In this document: positions 36,501-48,500 of the stretch, piece after piece
How the letters are laid out: each line of letters opens with the position of its first letter
How positions within the stretch are numbered: position 1 is the stretch's first letter
Assembly (NCBI GenBank): GCA_013397435.1
Contig: VZRG01000773.1
Location: 202,278-266,277, forward strand
Reading direction: 5' to 3'
DNA from: Erythrocercus mccallii
Lineage: Eukaryota; Chordata; Aves; Passeriformes; Dicruridae
Length of the DNA stretch: 64,000 nucleotides
Position numbers and translations under genes: made by a program
The notes under the pieces: generated by a model
What the model was told of the DNA's origin: nothing
Databases searched by the model: none
Seen by the model: the letters and a program-made list of their open reading frames with translations, nothing else

Positions 36501-39500
36501 ACTGTGTGAGGCACTTAGGTCATCTGAATTTTTTCCTCTTTCAGAGTCTGTTCCAGAACTCTATTGAGAATGTCGAGGTGCGCCATGACTTGCTGGATTG
36601 TCATATCAGTATCTGCTCTCCACAGGTAAGCCCTGCCCTCCCAAGGGTACAAAATTTAGTCTGCTCCCTTGGTACTGCTGGTGTGCAGGGCCTGTGTGTG
36701 GCCTGAGTACCAGGTTTGGACAACAGAACTGGCTGAGCTGAGGCCTGGGTGATCATGTGGTGCTGCTGTGTGGAACGTATGGGGGCTCAGTCCGTTTCTG
36801 GCATCCACCGCTCAAGCCCAGGCAGAGCTACATGGTGGATGCAACCAGAGACTGACTGATTTGGCACAGAATGAAACTATTTCAGAAAAAATGTGATTTC
36901 AATTTGGGTATAATAACATCTGTGGAGCAGAGGTGGTGGCTGTGCTGTGGAGAAATGTCAGTACTTGTAAGCTGGTACCATGTTAGGGTAACATTCAGGA
37001 TTATTCCAGCTAAGGCTCGCTAACATATCTTCCAGATCTGACAAAGCTTGTCTGCAGCCTTCCTTGGGGATGAAACTACAAAGTAAGGCTGGGCAAATTG
37101 CTTGGAAATGCTAAAGCAATGTCTTGCCCCTTTTGGAAACCAGAATCTGTTCATGGATTCTGGAGGAGTAGAAGGAGGAGATGGGAGGGTCAATATTCCT
37201 AGCAGAAGGAGTCGGAGTTTTATTCAAGGCAAGACCGTCACTTTCCCATATTGTATAACTTGACTCTAACTTTGTTATTGCCATGTACTTTATTCCTGGC
37301 AGGTGGCTGAACTGTTCACAGACAATTTTGACTATCAGACACGAGATGACTTTGTGCGTGGTCTGTTGGTGAATGAAGAGGTAAGGAGAGGGTTGTTACA
37401 AGGGAGATCCTGTTACTTTGCCTTAGAGAACCTTCTGACGTGCTCCTGCCTGTCTCCCAGGTCCTGGGGAACCAGATCCACATGTATGTAACAACAGAAG
37501 AGTATGGTGCTCATATATGCAACCTGCTGATGTACGAAGCTGTGTGCTCTGACATCATCCGGCGCTGGGTTTATCCTCTCACTCCAGAGATGAACTTCAC
37601 TGATGACAAGAACCAGAGTTACACCCACTCTAAACACAATATTTACCGAGGGGTGGATGTGAGCCTTGGCCACGGCAGCGTGCTGGAAGAGAACGTGCTC
37701 ATCGGGCAGGGAACAGTCATTGGCAGCAACTGCTCCATCACCAACAGTGTTATTGGGCAGAACTGTAGGATAGGTGAGTGCAAGAATGGAGGATGTGCCA
37801 GCCTTGCCAGGCCAGGGCACACGTTTGTTGGGATTCAGTTTTTAAAGTGCATTTGGCACTGAGAGAGGAAGATAGGTGGGTACTGATTGATTGCTAATGG
37901 GGAGAAAGGAGAAAAGCTTGGTTTTCCAGCAGAGGAAATAGATAGAAGTTTTCATGTTTTAATGAAAGTTTTAATGAAGCTGGAAAGTACTTCATGTAAA
38001 TGAGTTGTTTCAGCAGCAGAGAATGCATGACTTTTACTGATCTAGAGTTACCAACCACCAACATCCTACAAATAAGGAACATCTGTCCCCATTTTCATGA
38101 GCTGTTCCCTGGAAGCTCACTCCTAACCTTGCTTCCTCCTAGCTCACTCCTTCTTAGCCTTGGCTGTATTTTCTATTTTTTTTTTTTGTGATTTGGCTGT
38201 TTGTCCATAACTGAGATGTCAGTTGTTACTCTCAAGTCTCTGCAGAGAACAAATTTGTCTTTCAGCTTCAGGTAAGAAGTGGATGTAGGCCTCTGAGGCA
38301 AATTTTCCCCTGTCGTCTAACATCTGTCATGCATCAAGGGCATTGGGAGTCAGTAACATGCTTCCTAGTGGACTAAGCAGTATCAGAGTGCACCAGACAG
38401 CCTTCCTCAACATATTTGTACTTGATGGTGTTTAACAGGTGACAGAGTCACTTTGGATGGAGCTGTTCTGTGGGACCGAGTGCACATAGCACATAACGTG
38501 GAGATTCACCATTCTGTTATCTGTGATGAGGCTGAAGTGAAGGAGAAAGTGAAGCTAAAGGCCCACTGTGTCCTCTCCTCTCAGGTGAGCTGATTTACGT
38601 CTGTTCTGCTTTCTGCCTCTCTTGGCAGGTTACTCATCTTACACTGTATTATTCCACAACACAGGGCTGCCCCAAGCCTTTTTGCAGAGGTGAAAACTGT
38701 GCTACTGCTCCCACCCTTTTCTTCCCTTTGCTTGGCTGGGGCAGTATAGTATGGAATGTAGCAGTGCTGATGTCTTCAGTTATACTTGTTCGTGACAGCT
38801 TGTCTGGAGCTGCTGGTGGAGGTACAAGGGGGCAGTTAGAGTGTTTTTCATTAAGATATGTTTCACATATTTTCAGGTAGTAGTAGGTCCTGACATCATT
38901 CTCTCTGAGGGCACAGTGATCTCTCTGCACCCCCCAGATGAGGAGGAAGAGGACGATGACCAGTTCAGTGATGATTCTGGTGTGAACAAGGAGAGCAAAG
39001 TGAAGCTGAAAGGTATGAGTCTCTGTCTCCGTGCACTAAAGCTATGCAGAACATTTTGTCTTCCATGATCTTTTGGAGTCTTTACCAGCCCCATGCCAGA
39101 CACTGCAGTGCCAGGTTGGAGCTTAGTGTTGCATTTAGCCTGGAACCTATGTGTTTTCATCAGGGCAAGCGAGGATACTCAGCTGTGTCCAAGGGCTTTG
39201 TCCTTGTGAAGTACTGTTGCTACAGTGTGGGTTTGTCAAGGGATCTAAACATGGTCTGCCAAATGTTTCTGCTGTAGGAAGGAGTAAGTCACTTGTCAAG
39301 GCATGTGAGAAAATCAAAGCTGAAATCCATATGCATCTGCAGGAATCCCAGCTCCCTCTTGCTGAAGGCTACTTAGGGCCAGTAATATGCAGGTTATACC
39401 AGTCTATTTCAGCTTTGCCTGTAAGCAAATCCAGTACATCCACACTCTGATTACTGATTCTTTTCCAGGTTACAATAAAAAGGATGTAGGCTCAGAGGGC

Positions 39501-42500
39501 AGAGGCTATCTCTGGAAAGCAGATGACAAGAATGAAGAGGATGAAGAGGAGCAGAGACAAAGCCTATGGGGTGAGGAAAAGTTTAGTGTGGTCACCTGGG
39601 GGTGAATAGACGTATTGGGGAAACCGGCCAAGTGGGATGCTGGTAATTGTTCTAGAGCAAAACTTGGGCATTGTGAAGCAGACTGTCTCCAGATGACAGC
39701 TATGCGTGGAGGGAAGGTGAGACGTAAAAGCAAGTCATGGACCAGATTCTCTCTACCTGTGTTCTGTGGAAGGTGTTTGTTAAATATTTGCCTTGTGCTA
39801 ACACACAGAGCTGTCTGTGCTGCACTATGAGACACCAGGCCCTCCCTCAGATGGGAATATGCTATGGCTATTCCCAGTGCTGCTGGCTTTCTTCCTGCAG
39901 TGGCAGTGTCTGCTGACATTGCTCCATTGTGAGTCAGCAGTCTGCGCAAAATGCAGTTACTTCTGTCCCTGTCCTCTGTTGTCTGCTTGCAGACTCCCAA
40001 AAAATCGCATTATCCTAGTGCCAGCTGTAGTGTTCCTCTGCAGCAAATATAATCATCTCGACCTGTAAATAGAAGCTTCCTTGCAAGGACAGATAGTTGC
40101 TGAGTTGGTTGGGAAGTCCCTGGGACACCTGGTTCCTCATGGCATATGATAGTTGCAGCTTTTGAATGCTGAATGCTGCATCTTCTCCTTCCTCAGGCCC
40201 AGCTATGCAATCAGAGGAAGAGAGTGAATCTGACAGTGACCTGAGCATGGGCTCTGAGGAGCCAGACAGTCGGGCAGCTTCCCCTCAGCTGGATGACATC
40301 AAAGGTGAGATGGGCTCTGAAGAAGTACAATGACTGTAGATAATGCAGTGTGTGAGGTTTGTGCTGCTTTCTCTTGGTGTATTGGAAAATTTGTGCACCT
40401 CTATGATATGTTGTTTCCTGATCTCACTTCCTGCATTTTCTACAGAGTTCTTTAACATTCTTTAACATTCCCTGTATCACTGGGTTAACCCAAGGCAGTC
40501 AAGGATGAAAAATGAGACAAAGAGCCTCAGTCTTTCTCATTCCTCATCACCGGACCTTCATGAAAGAGACCTCCCTGAGCTGTCTGTTTAAATGGCAGTG
40601 TCACTGCCTAATTTTAGAGACTATGGGAAGGTCCAGCAGAATTTCTCTGTATGGACTGCTTAGTACTGTAATCATTCTGGAGAAATGTCCTTGTAGGAGC
40701 TGCCTCTTTTGGCAGAGATGATTTGGTTTTCTGTTTTGTTGTATTAAGCTAACCTGGATTTGGAAGAGGTTCAGGCCAAACTGGAAAAACCCAAAAACTT
40801 TCTCATGTTGGACTGTCGCCTCAAAAGAAATTAAACCAATAAATTTTATATTTGAATTAATACTTTCAGTTATGGGAAGATGAGGTTTGTCTGAATAGGA
40901 AAGGCTAGATTGTGAAAGTATAAGAGAAACTCTGCTCTAAAAGGCTACAGAGGTAAATATGAATTATTTGAATTATATTATGTTATGTTATATTATATTT
41001 TGAATTATATCCCACTATTTATAAGTATAGTTTCTGTGGTTTTGTGTCAGCTTACAGAGAACAAATAGACATCTATGTCAGGGTGCTTTGTTTGTGAAGG
41101 GCATCATTCCTTCAGTAATGAGCAGTTTGAAGAATCTGTGCTTTTCCCTCATGTCTAACTGCCTGTCCTTTCTTTCATTAGTTTTCCAGAATGAGGTTCT
41201 GGGTACGTTACAAAGGGGTGAAGAAGAAAATATTTCCTGTGACAACCTGGTCCTGGAAATCAACTCCCTCAAGTGAGTTGGGGATGTCCTTCAGGATTCT
41301 CAGGGTGTCCTTAGGGATATTGTCCCTTATGCTGAACAGTTGGGATTGACAGCAGACGTGTCAAAAGGAGAAATCACGTGAATGCCCATTGTTAGACATT
41401 TTATCAGTGTGGAGCATGAGAAATGCAGCATAGACATCGTGACTGAGTGACAACAGGAGTTGATGGAGGGCACCAGCTGCATCTCTAGCATCCTTGGTGG
41501 TTAGGCTTTTCCTGCCCCATCTCTGTAACAAGAGATTGAATTGCTGCTAAATAACTGTGGACTGAAGAGAGCAAGCCAATTCTTGGCATGACTGCCTGGA
41601 AGTTCATGCAGGGTCTGCTGCTCTGGGCATTGCAGTATTCAGCAAGCTGCCTGCAGCTGGGGCTCTGCTGTGGTGTGGCTTGTCCACAGGATTTTTACAG
41701 CAGCAAGTCTAGAACACATAATCAGAGTGCCTTTTGTCTAGTGTTTCTCAAATCCAAACCTGTGTGCCTTCTTTTGTGCAAGAGCATTCCCACAGCACCG
41801 TGGTAAATGTGAGGGTGCTGTCCCTGCAGCAGCTTGTTCCACTTGTGATTACAGATTTTCAGGAGTTACGGCCTTATGAAGGGCCTGATGCAATGCAAAG
41901 TGATTTTATTGTCTGAATATTTGGAAAACCAAATAAACAAAAAATAGGTTGAGAAGGTGAAAATCAGATTTTCTCCTCTATCTCTGTGAAAAGCCACAGT
42001 CTTCAGAGATCAGACAGGGTGAAATGTTGATGGTTTTTTGCCTTTTTCATCATAGGTATGCATATAACATTGGCCTGAAGGAGATGATGCAGGTGCTCAG
42101 TAAAGTGATCCTGGAGTTCCCACTGCAGCAGCTGGATGCAAACCTGGACTCCCAGAACTATTTCGCAGCATTACTTCCTGTGAGTCCTGCTCCATTTGAC
42201 TCTTCTTTGGGCTTGTCTCCTAGTGTGTAGCAGTCTCTCTGTGTGACCAGGTAGTTCCTGCCTGAGAAATTCTGGGTAAGCCTGGAGCCACTTGAACTCC
42301 TTGAGTTCATGAGCCTCTTTGTCTTCTGTAGAAGTGAAAATGAACTGAAATTGTTGTTCCTGCTTGACAGAGCTCAGCTAAGACTGTAGGTGGGGGAGCT
42401 CTACTTCTGTACCTATGGTTGTTTCTGTTGCCTGTGTGAGATAGTAGAGGTGCATCATTTGTAAAAGAAAAAAGAGAAGGTCTTTACAGGCTTGCATTCC

Positions 42501-45500
42501 AGTGACCCGGTTTCAATCCATCTCAAGTCCTGTGCCTGGGGCAGAGGGGAGCACTCTTCTCCGAATGGGATCCTTTCCAAGGTCTTACTTGTCTGCATAC
42601 TGTAATTGGTGCCAGGTTTTTTTCAGCCAAATGCAAAGGCATGATATTGTTGTCTTTGTGCAAAGATAAAGTTCTGCTTTGGTTCTAGGGAGATGGGTTG
42701 TATAGCTGCTTGTACCAAATTCAATTTCCTGCTTTATGGCAGACAAAATAGGGTATGATCTGTTTTAAAAAGCTGGCAGTCTTCTCTTAATGGTTTTGTT
42801 CACCCAAGCTGAAGTCATTGTACTATTTTTGTCTCCTTGTTACGGTCCATTTATGTATTTGACTTTGCAAACTCTACATATTCGGAAGATGCTCTTTCAG
42901 AATGAATAGGTCTGACACATGTTTGGGACAGACTATTTCCATTTTTTTAAGGACTTTTTTTTTAGGAGATTGAGAGGAACACTAGACTTCCTCATAATCC
43001 ATTCTCTGAGGAAGTATGTGCTTTCAATTGATGGGAAAGGGTGGAAAACTAATTCTCCTTTGTGTAGGTGTAAGCGTGCTACTTAATTCACCTCTTGGAC
43101 ATGTGGAGATGCCTTCTGCAGAAAACATCCATGAAAACTGATCTGTTCTTCAGATGGCTTAGTGAGATTTTGCTGCTCAATCTGTTTAAATTCTGCTTAC
43201 TTTTGTTCATTTTTCCAGACTGTTTTCTTGAATAGCATGTCCTGTCCTAGAAAACAAGAATTGAAGGGCTGAAGGACTTCAAAATGTTGAAGCAGGTGTT
43301 AGATTCTCAGTGGAAAGCAGTACATCTAGACACCAGCTTGTGTCAAATTTGTTAGCTATATAAGATGGGGTTGGTTTTTTTTGTCCCAGCTGGGATATGG
43401 CATTTTTTGGTCTCCCAGATTAGGCTCCTACTCTAGCATGAGTGGGAAAGAAGAATTTCACTGCAGCACCCAGTCAGAAGATGTTCTAGTCTGGGATGAA
43501 GCATATAAATGGATAAAGTTCTGTGTAATTGCCCCAAACCCCTAGAAGCTAAAGACAGTGGTAGTACGTGAAGAGTTTCTCTGAGTAACTTTGTCCGTAT
43601 ATTTTTCATTGAAGGAAAGCTAATGCTCATTTTTAGGAGCAGAGAGAAAAAGTCAGCTCACCTTTAGTGAAAAGTAGTAATAATCAAAATGTGATGTTTA
43701 GAGTGGCCATGTGTCATGTCATGGGCAGGTGGCATTTGTCTAGGCAGGGAATTGTGTTCATTTATAAAATACAAATTACCCTTAGATTTATCAAAGAAAG
43801 CCAGGTGTCAAACCAATTCTATCATGGCACCCAGTTTCTCCAGATTCTCCCTTGTAAAGAGCCAAGAAGTTTCTTAGAGAAACCTTCTCTGGGACAGTTT
43901 GTGCCTCAGTTGGTACCTTCGGTGTTCAGGATTGCTGCGCTGACTTCCTGCTCTGCACTCAGCAGGAGCACAGTGTCCTGGTGAGGAGCAGGTTCACTTG
44001 CACTCATGACGTTTGTCACTGTTGCAATAACCCAGTATTTGGGATGAGATGTACTTCTAATAGATGTAGTGAACCAGCCTTGAAATGCTTATTAAACACA
44101 CATCACTGGTCTTCTGAGGCAGCAGCTTTGTGTATTTACCAGCAGTGCTTTGAAAAGACCAGTTCTTTGGGCAGTTGTACAGTATCTGGAACAGTGGCTT
44201 CTCTGCAGCTTGTGATTCTCTGGTTAGTAAAAAGTACTCTGCATTAATTTACTCTTATTTGCACTCTGCAAATCCCAAGCACAGACTTGGTATAGGTTAG
44301 TACATAATGAAAGCAGTTGCTGCTGAAGTTTGCAGCTAAAACTGCCTCAGGCAATAGCAGTTTTGGGCTGAGAGCTGCTCATGATGGAGTAGTTTTGGCA
44401 AAGTGTTATTTTGTGTGAGATGGGGCTGCCTGCATTCTGAGAGTGATGGGTATCAGAAGCCCACTGAACATTACAGACCTGTTTTATGTTTCCCACTCTC
44501 TTTGTAGCTCAACTCTGACCAAGATATGCTGAAATAAGATAGGTTGTTTATGTGAAACCTATGGTAGAGCAGTCCCAGGCAGCTCAGGTGGGGAAATTGT
44601 GGGAATGCCATAGTTGTGATGTATGGTTTGACTTGAAACCACAGTATGTGGTCTGAAGTGCTGGCCCCTGAGCATGAAGCTCTAAAGTGTTGCAGCAATT
44701 TTAGGAAACAAGCATCTGGTAAAGGATATGCCCATGGGTATTTTTCTCAGATGAAACATGGAGGCTTGAGAAATAGAGGTATCCAGTTTGATGTGTGTCA
44801 GGCATCTCGTTCAGCTCTTGTACAAGTTGTCAAGGAGAGATGGTGCAGAAATAGACCTTTCCTAGAACTATGGATCTTTCCCAGAACTGGGATTCTGTAA
44901 TGATGTGCCTGTGAACATGCTGTGAGATTGCTTATTTGAGGACCAAATGGATTTCTGCTGTCACTGAAGCTATTTGTGATGATCAGCACAGATGCCGTTG
45001 TGGTCTAACAAGTTGGAATTACAGTTTTGTCCATCACGTTTTGCTGATGTACTTCCTGATGGTGTTCTGTGCTGGTGGTAGGTGTAAAATGATCTTGGTG
45101 TTGAGACTGTCCTTCTGACAAGAGAGCTGGATCACAAATCTCTTCAAAGTTGATAGAATATCATTGACCAGATTTGATGAAAGATGAATCAACCTGACAG
45201 AGAAATTTGATTGCTTTCTCTAGACTGTAGATTGTTTTGAGGAGTTACCTATGTAGAGTCAAAGCCTGAAAAATTGTGATATTGTCTATAGGGCTCTCTG
45301 TCAGGTAACTTTTCACATTTTGCAGCGTTATACCAAATCCACATTGCAAGCTTCTAATTCTTCAGTTTAGATTTTCATGAAACTCCCAGAAAAGCCTCTC
45401 TGGTCATACAGGCTTAGAGGATGTTTTTCCTAGGGGCTCTGCGAGGCTGAGCCCTACTATCCCCATTAGCACCAGTTACAGTGCAGTGCATGTTCTCAAC

Positions 45501-48500
45501 TTGACATGGTATATTTTTTCTTTCCCTTTTCCAGCAGCAGGCACACTGAATTGAGTCTTGGGGTTCTGAGTGTTTTCTTTATAAATAATCTGCTTTCAGA
45601 AACTTGATAGCTTCTGTTTGGATTTGTGCCTGCTTATGATTTAAAGGTGTTAATAGAAAGGTATTACAAAGTGTTTCTTAGCCTGGAAGGAACTTTCCAG
45701 TAACTTTACTGCAGCTGAGGTGAAGATTCTAAAGAATAATAAGAATGGGGAAATGGTTGTAGAGGAGGGAAGAATGTTTAGCATTAAGCATTTTGCTAAA
45801 CACTAAAAACCTCCTGTAAATATGTCACAGAACCCTCAGTTGTTTTATTGTGATACCATGATGGTCAGGATCATTCTGTGCTGTTACTGTTGTTCCTTAA
45901 ACCAGTCAATGTACCACTGTACATTGTGACTTTGTTTGTACTAATCCTCTTCTTTGTTTCTGCTTGAGGCATGCAAATTCCAGCATGGTTGCATAGCAAA
46001 TGTGTCTGAAGAGGTGATGGAGTGCAATACTACAGAGTAGATGAGCACTGTTTCCTAGCTCAGGTTACCTTTGGTAGTCCACACCAGCCTGGGCTATCTC
46101 CATAGCTCTGCTATGTGTCCTGGAGCTCTCCTTCTCTCAGGTCTACTGCCTGTTAACAGTGGTCCTGGGCAGTAAAATGCTGATTAACCCCAAATGTAGG
46201 TGACTCAAAGGTTCTTCATCACACCCCAAACCCCTGTGAATTGCCAGTTTCCCTTCAAAACAGACCAGGGTGTGTTCTGTAAGGAGACATTGCTGAAGGC
46301 ACAGCAAACCATTTTATCTGTGCAGTCATGCCAGGGGTATAGTTGCACAATTGCCTGCTGTTGAATTACTCAATTGAAAAAGATGTGGAACTCTGGTTTA
46401 ATTTCCTATGATGTTTTTTGTAGGATGGTCAGGTCATGAAGAATTTTTGTATCTTATCCAAGTTCTGATACCTTTTAAAATTTTTATGGACAAGGATCTA
46501 AGTATTATCTCCTATCCCAGATTCAGGTCAATCTGTGCTGCTTTGCAGAGCTCCCTGCTGCATATTTCCCAGATATGTACAACAAGGGAAAGAGCTGTGG
46601 GGGACTCAGAAATATTGTTTGAAGAGGCAGCACTAAAATTACTAAACTCAAGACTTTAAGAAAAATAAGCCTTGGAGGAGAGAACAACTAATAGTGTAAC
46701 ATCTTCTTGCCCTTCATCCTTCCACCCGTTCCCTGCAGCAGGCTTCAGGATCCAAACAAGCCTCTAGGCACACAGCAAATGTGTGATTTGCACTTAGGGG
46801 CTGCTCTGACGCATTCCTGTTCTAGGGGTGGTTTTTTTTTCACTGTTCACTTCTACTCAGCTGGTAATTAACCTGGCATTATCTTTTCCTATGTTTCCTT
46901 ATTCGTCCTCCTGCTTTGAAGGAAAATTCCACTGAAATGTCAGCTGCTCTGTGGGGGGAGGCTATGAGTAGATTGCAGGTATCTCTCCTTATCAGTCAGC
47001 AGTGATTTTGTTTGACTACCAGACTCCGTTGAAAACATTTATTGTGATGATCTGGTATTCCATCCAGAGAGGCAAAAACAAGAAAGCTAGTAGATATTCT
47101 GAAAGCTTAGTAAAACCAGGTTCTGTCCTCAAATGTGAGAATCAATAGCATCTGTTTCATGGACAGAGAGGGTCAAATACCTGAAGTAGTCAGCTGAATG
47201 GTTTCATAAAATGCTTCCCTGGGTCACTTTCTTGGTGTAACACAGCTGAGACACAGGGCTGAGTGCACCCACTGATCTTGGCTCAGGAGCTCTTCTGTGT
47301 TTTCTCCCTGCAGCTGTTGAAGAACTGGACCCCGCTGTTTAAGAACTACATAAAACGAGCATCAGATCACTTGAATGCCTTATGTGCCATTGAGGAATTC
47401 TTCTTGGAACATGACAGTCTCTGCACATCAATAGCTAAAGTGAGTATCTGCTCCCAGATCTGTTTTTGCTTGACTCACAGTGGAATGCATCCTATTTACG
47501 TCATCACCTCTCTGCTTTAGGGGAGAGAATTTGGGGGTCTTGGTGGAGAGGGTGTGCAGAAAACCCATCTATAACAATTCCTTAAAAAAAAAAAAGTTCT
47601 GTGTCTGCCTGTGCCTCTGAGGGAGCACAGCTGAGAGTGAGTATTAATTACCAGCCTGCAGCCTGTCGGGAGCTATTATTTTGCAGTTTCCAACATAGAT
47701 GCCCTTGTTGTGTGACGATGGAAGAGGCGAGGCCAGAGGCTCGCTCTAGGAAGAGCTTCACTTCATTTATCTTTCCATGGTCCCTGGGATCTCACTGCTA
47801 AATGGTTTATCCTACTTTGGAGTGTAAAACAGAAAAGCTGGGAATAAAAGTGGAATTTTTTTCAGGCCGAGCTAGTTATGAAATTGGGAATAAAGGGAAT
47901 CTGTCATGTGGCTTGTTATCCATCTCCCTGCTTCTGAGAATTTTCATATATTCCTCCTCACCATCCATCACAAATATTGTGTCCCTGCATTGTGTCTCCC
48001 CTATCACATGGAGAGCATTTAACTTTGATTGCAAGGCTCCTTTAGCAGCAACTCAGGAAGCCCCTGTCTGTTTTGGAAGAGCTCTCCTAGAGCCTAGAGC
48101 TCTCCTAGAGCCTGCTTAACTCTTGAATCCTCAAGAAAGAGTAATCCTAACTCCTGCTACCAGTGCTTCTTGCTGATGGCAAAGCACTTAGGACTGGAGC
48201 CAAAAGCCTTCAGTTTGGTGAGCCAAAATGTCCTTGAATTACAGCAATTTTTTGGCATGTGTCCATTGTTCTAGGGGCCTGGGTTTCCCTAGAGGCTGGA
48301 AATTGCAGTGACACTTTATATTCGGAGTTGGCGGCCAGCTTTGTTGATGCTCTGCTGCAAGGAGACCGACTGCGAAATGCCTGCTCTGCCTGAGCACAAA
48401 GGCACCCTGAGAAGGCCTGATCGTGTCTCCCCTTGCTCACAGGGGTGGGGTTTGAGCTGACAAATGACCAATTGCTTTGACACCTGCCATAAGGCGCTGC

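Larger units (their letters stand above)
36626..42055 (+). other. EIF2B5: EIF2B5 introns 5-12 (non-coding parts)
   Basis: Introns between the exons listed above are 80 to about 880 bases. Intron 11 (40305-41181) holds a direct repeat TTCTTTAACAT near 40448-40469 and an AT-rich TTATAT/TTATGTT stretch near 40965-41012. I see no intronic RNA gene with convincing C/D or H/ACA boxes. Confidence 0.7.

Noticed and set aside
37381..40196. Possible C/D or H/ACA snoRNA in EIF2B5 introns
   Set aside because: No paired C and D boxes or hairpin-hinge arrangement with correct spacing could be made out.
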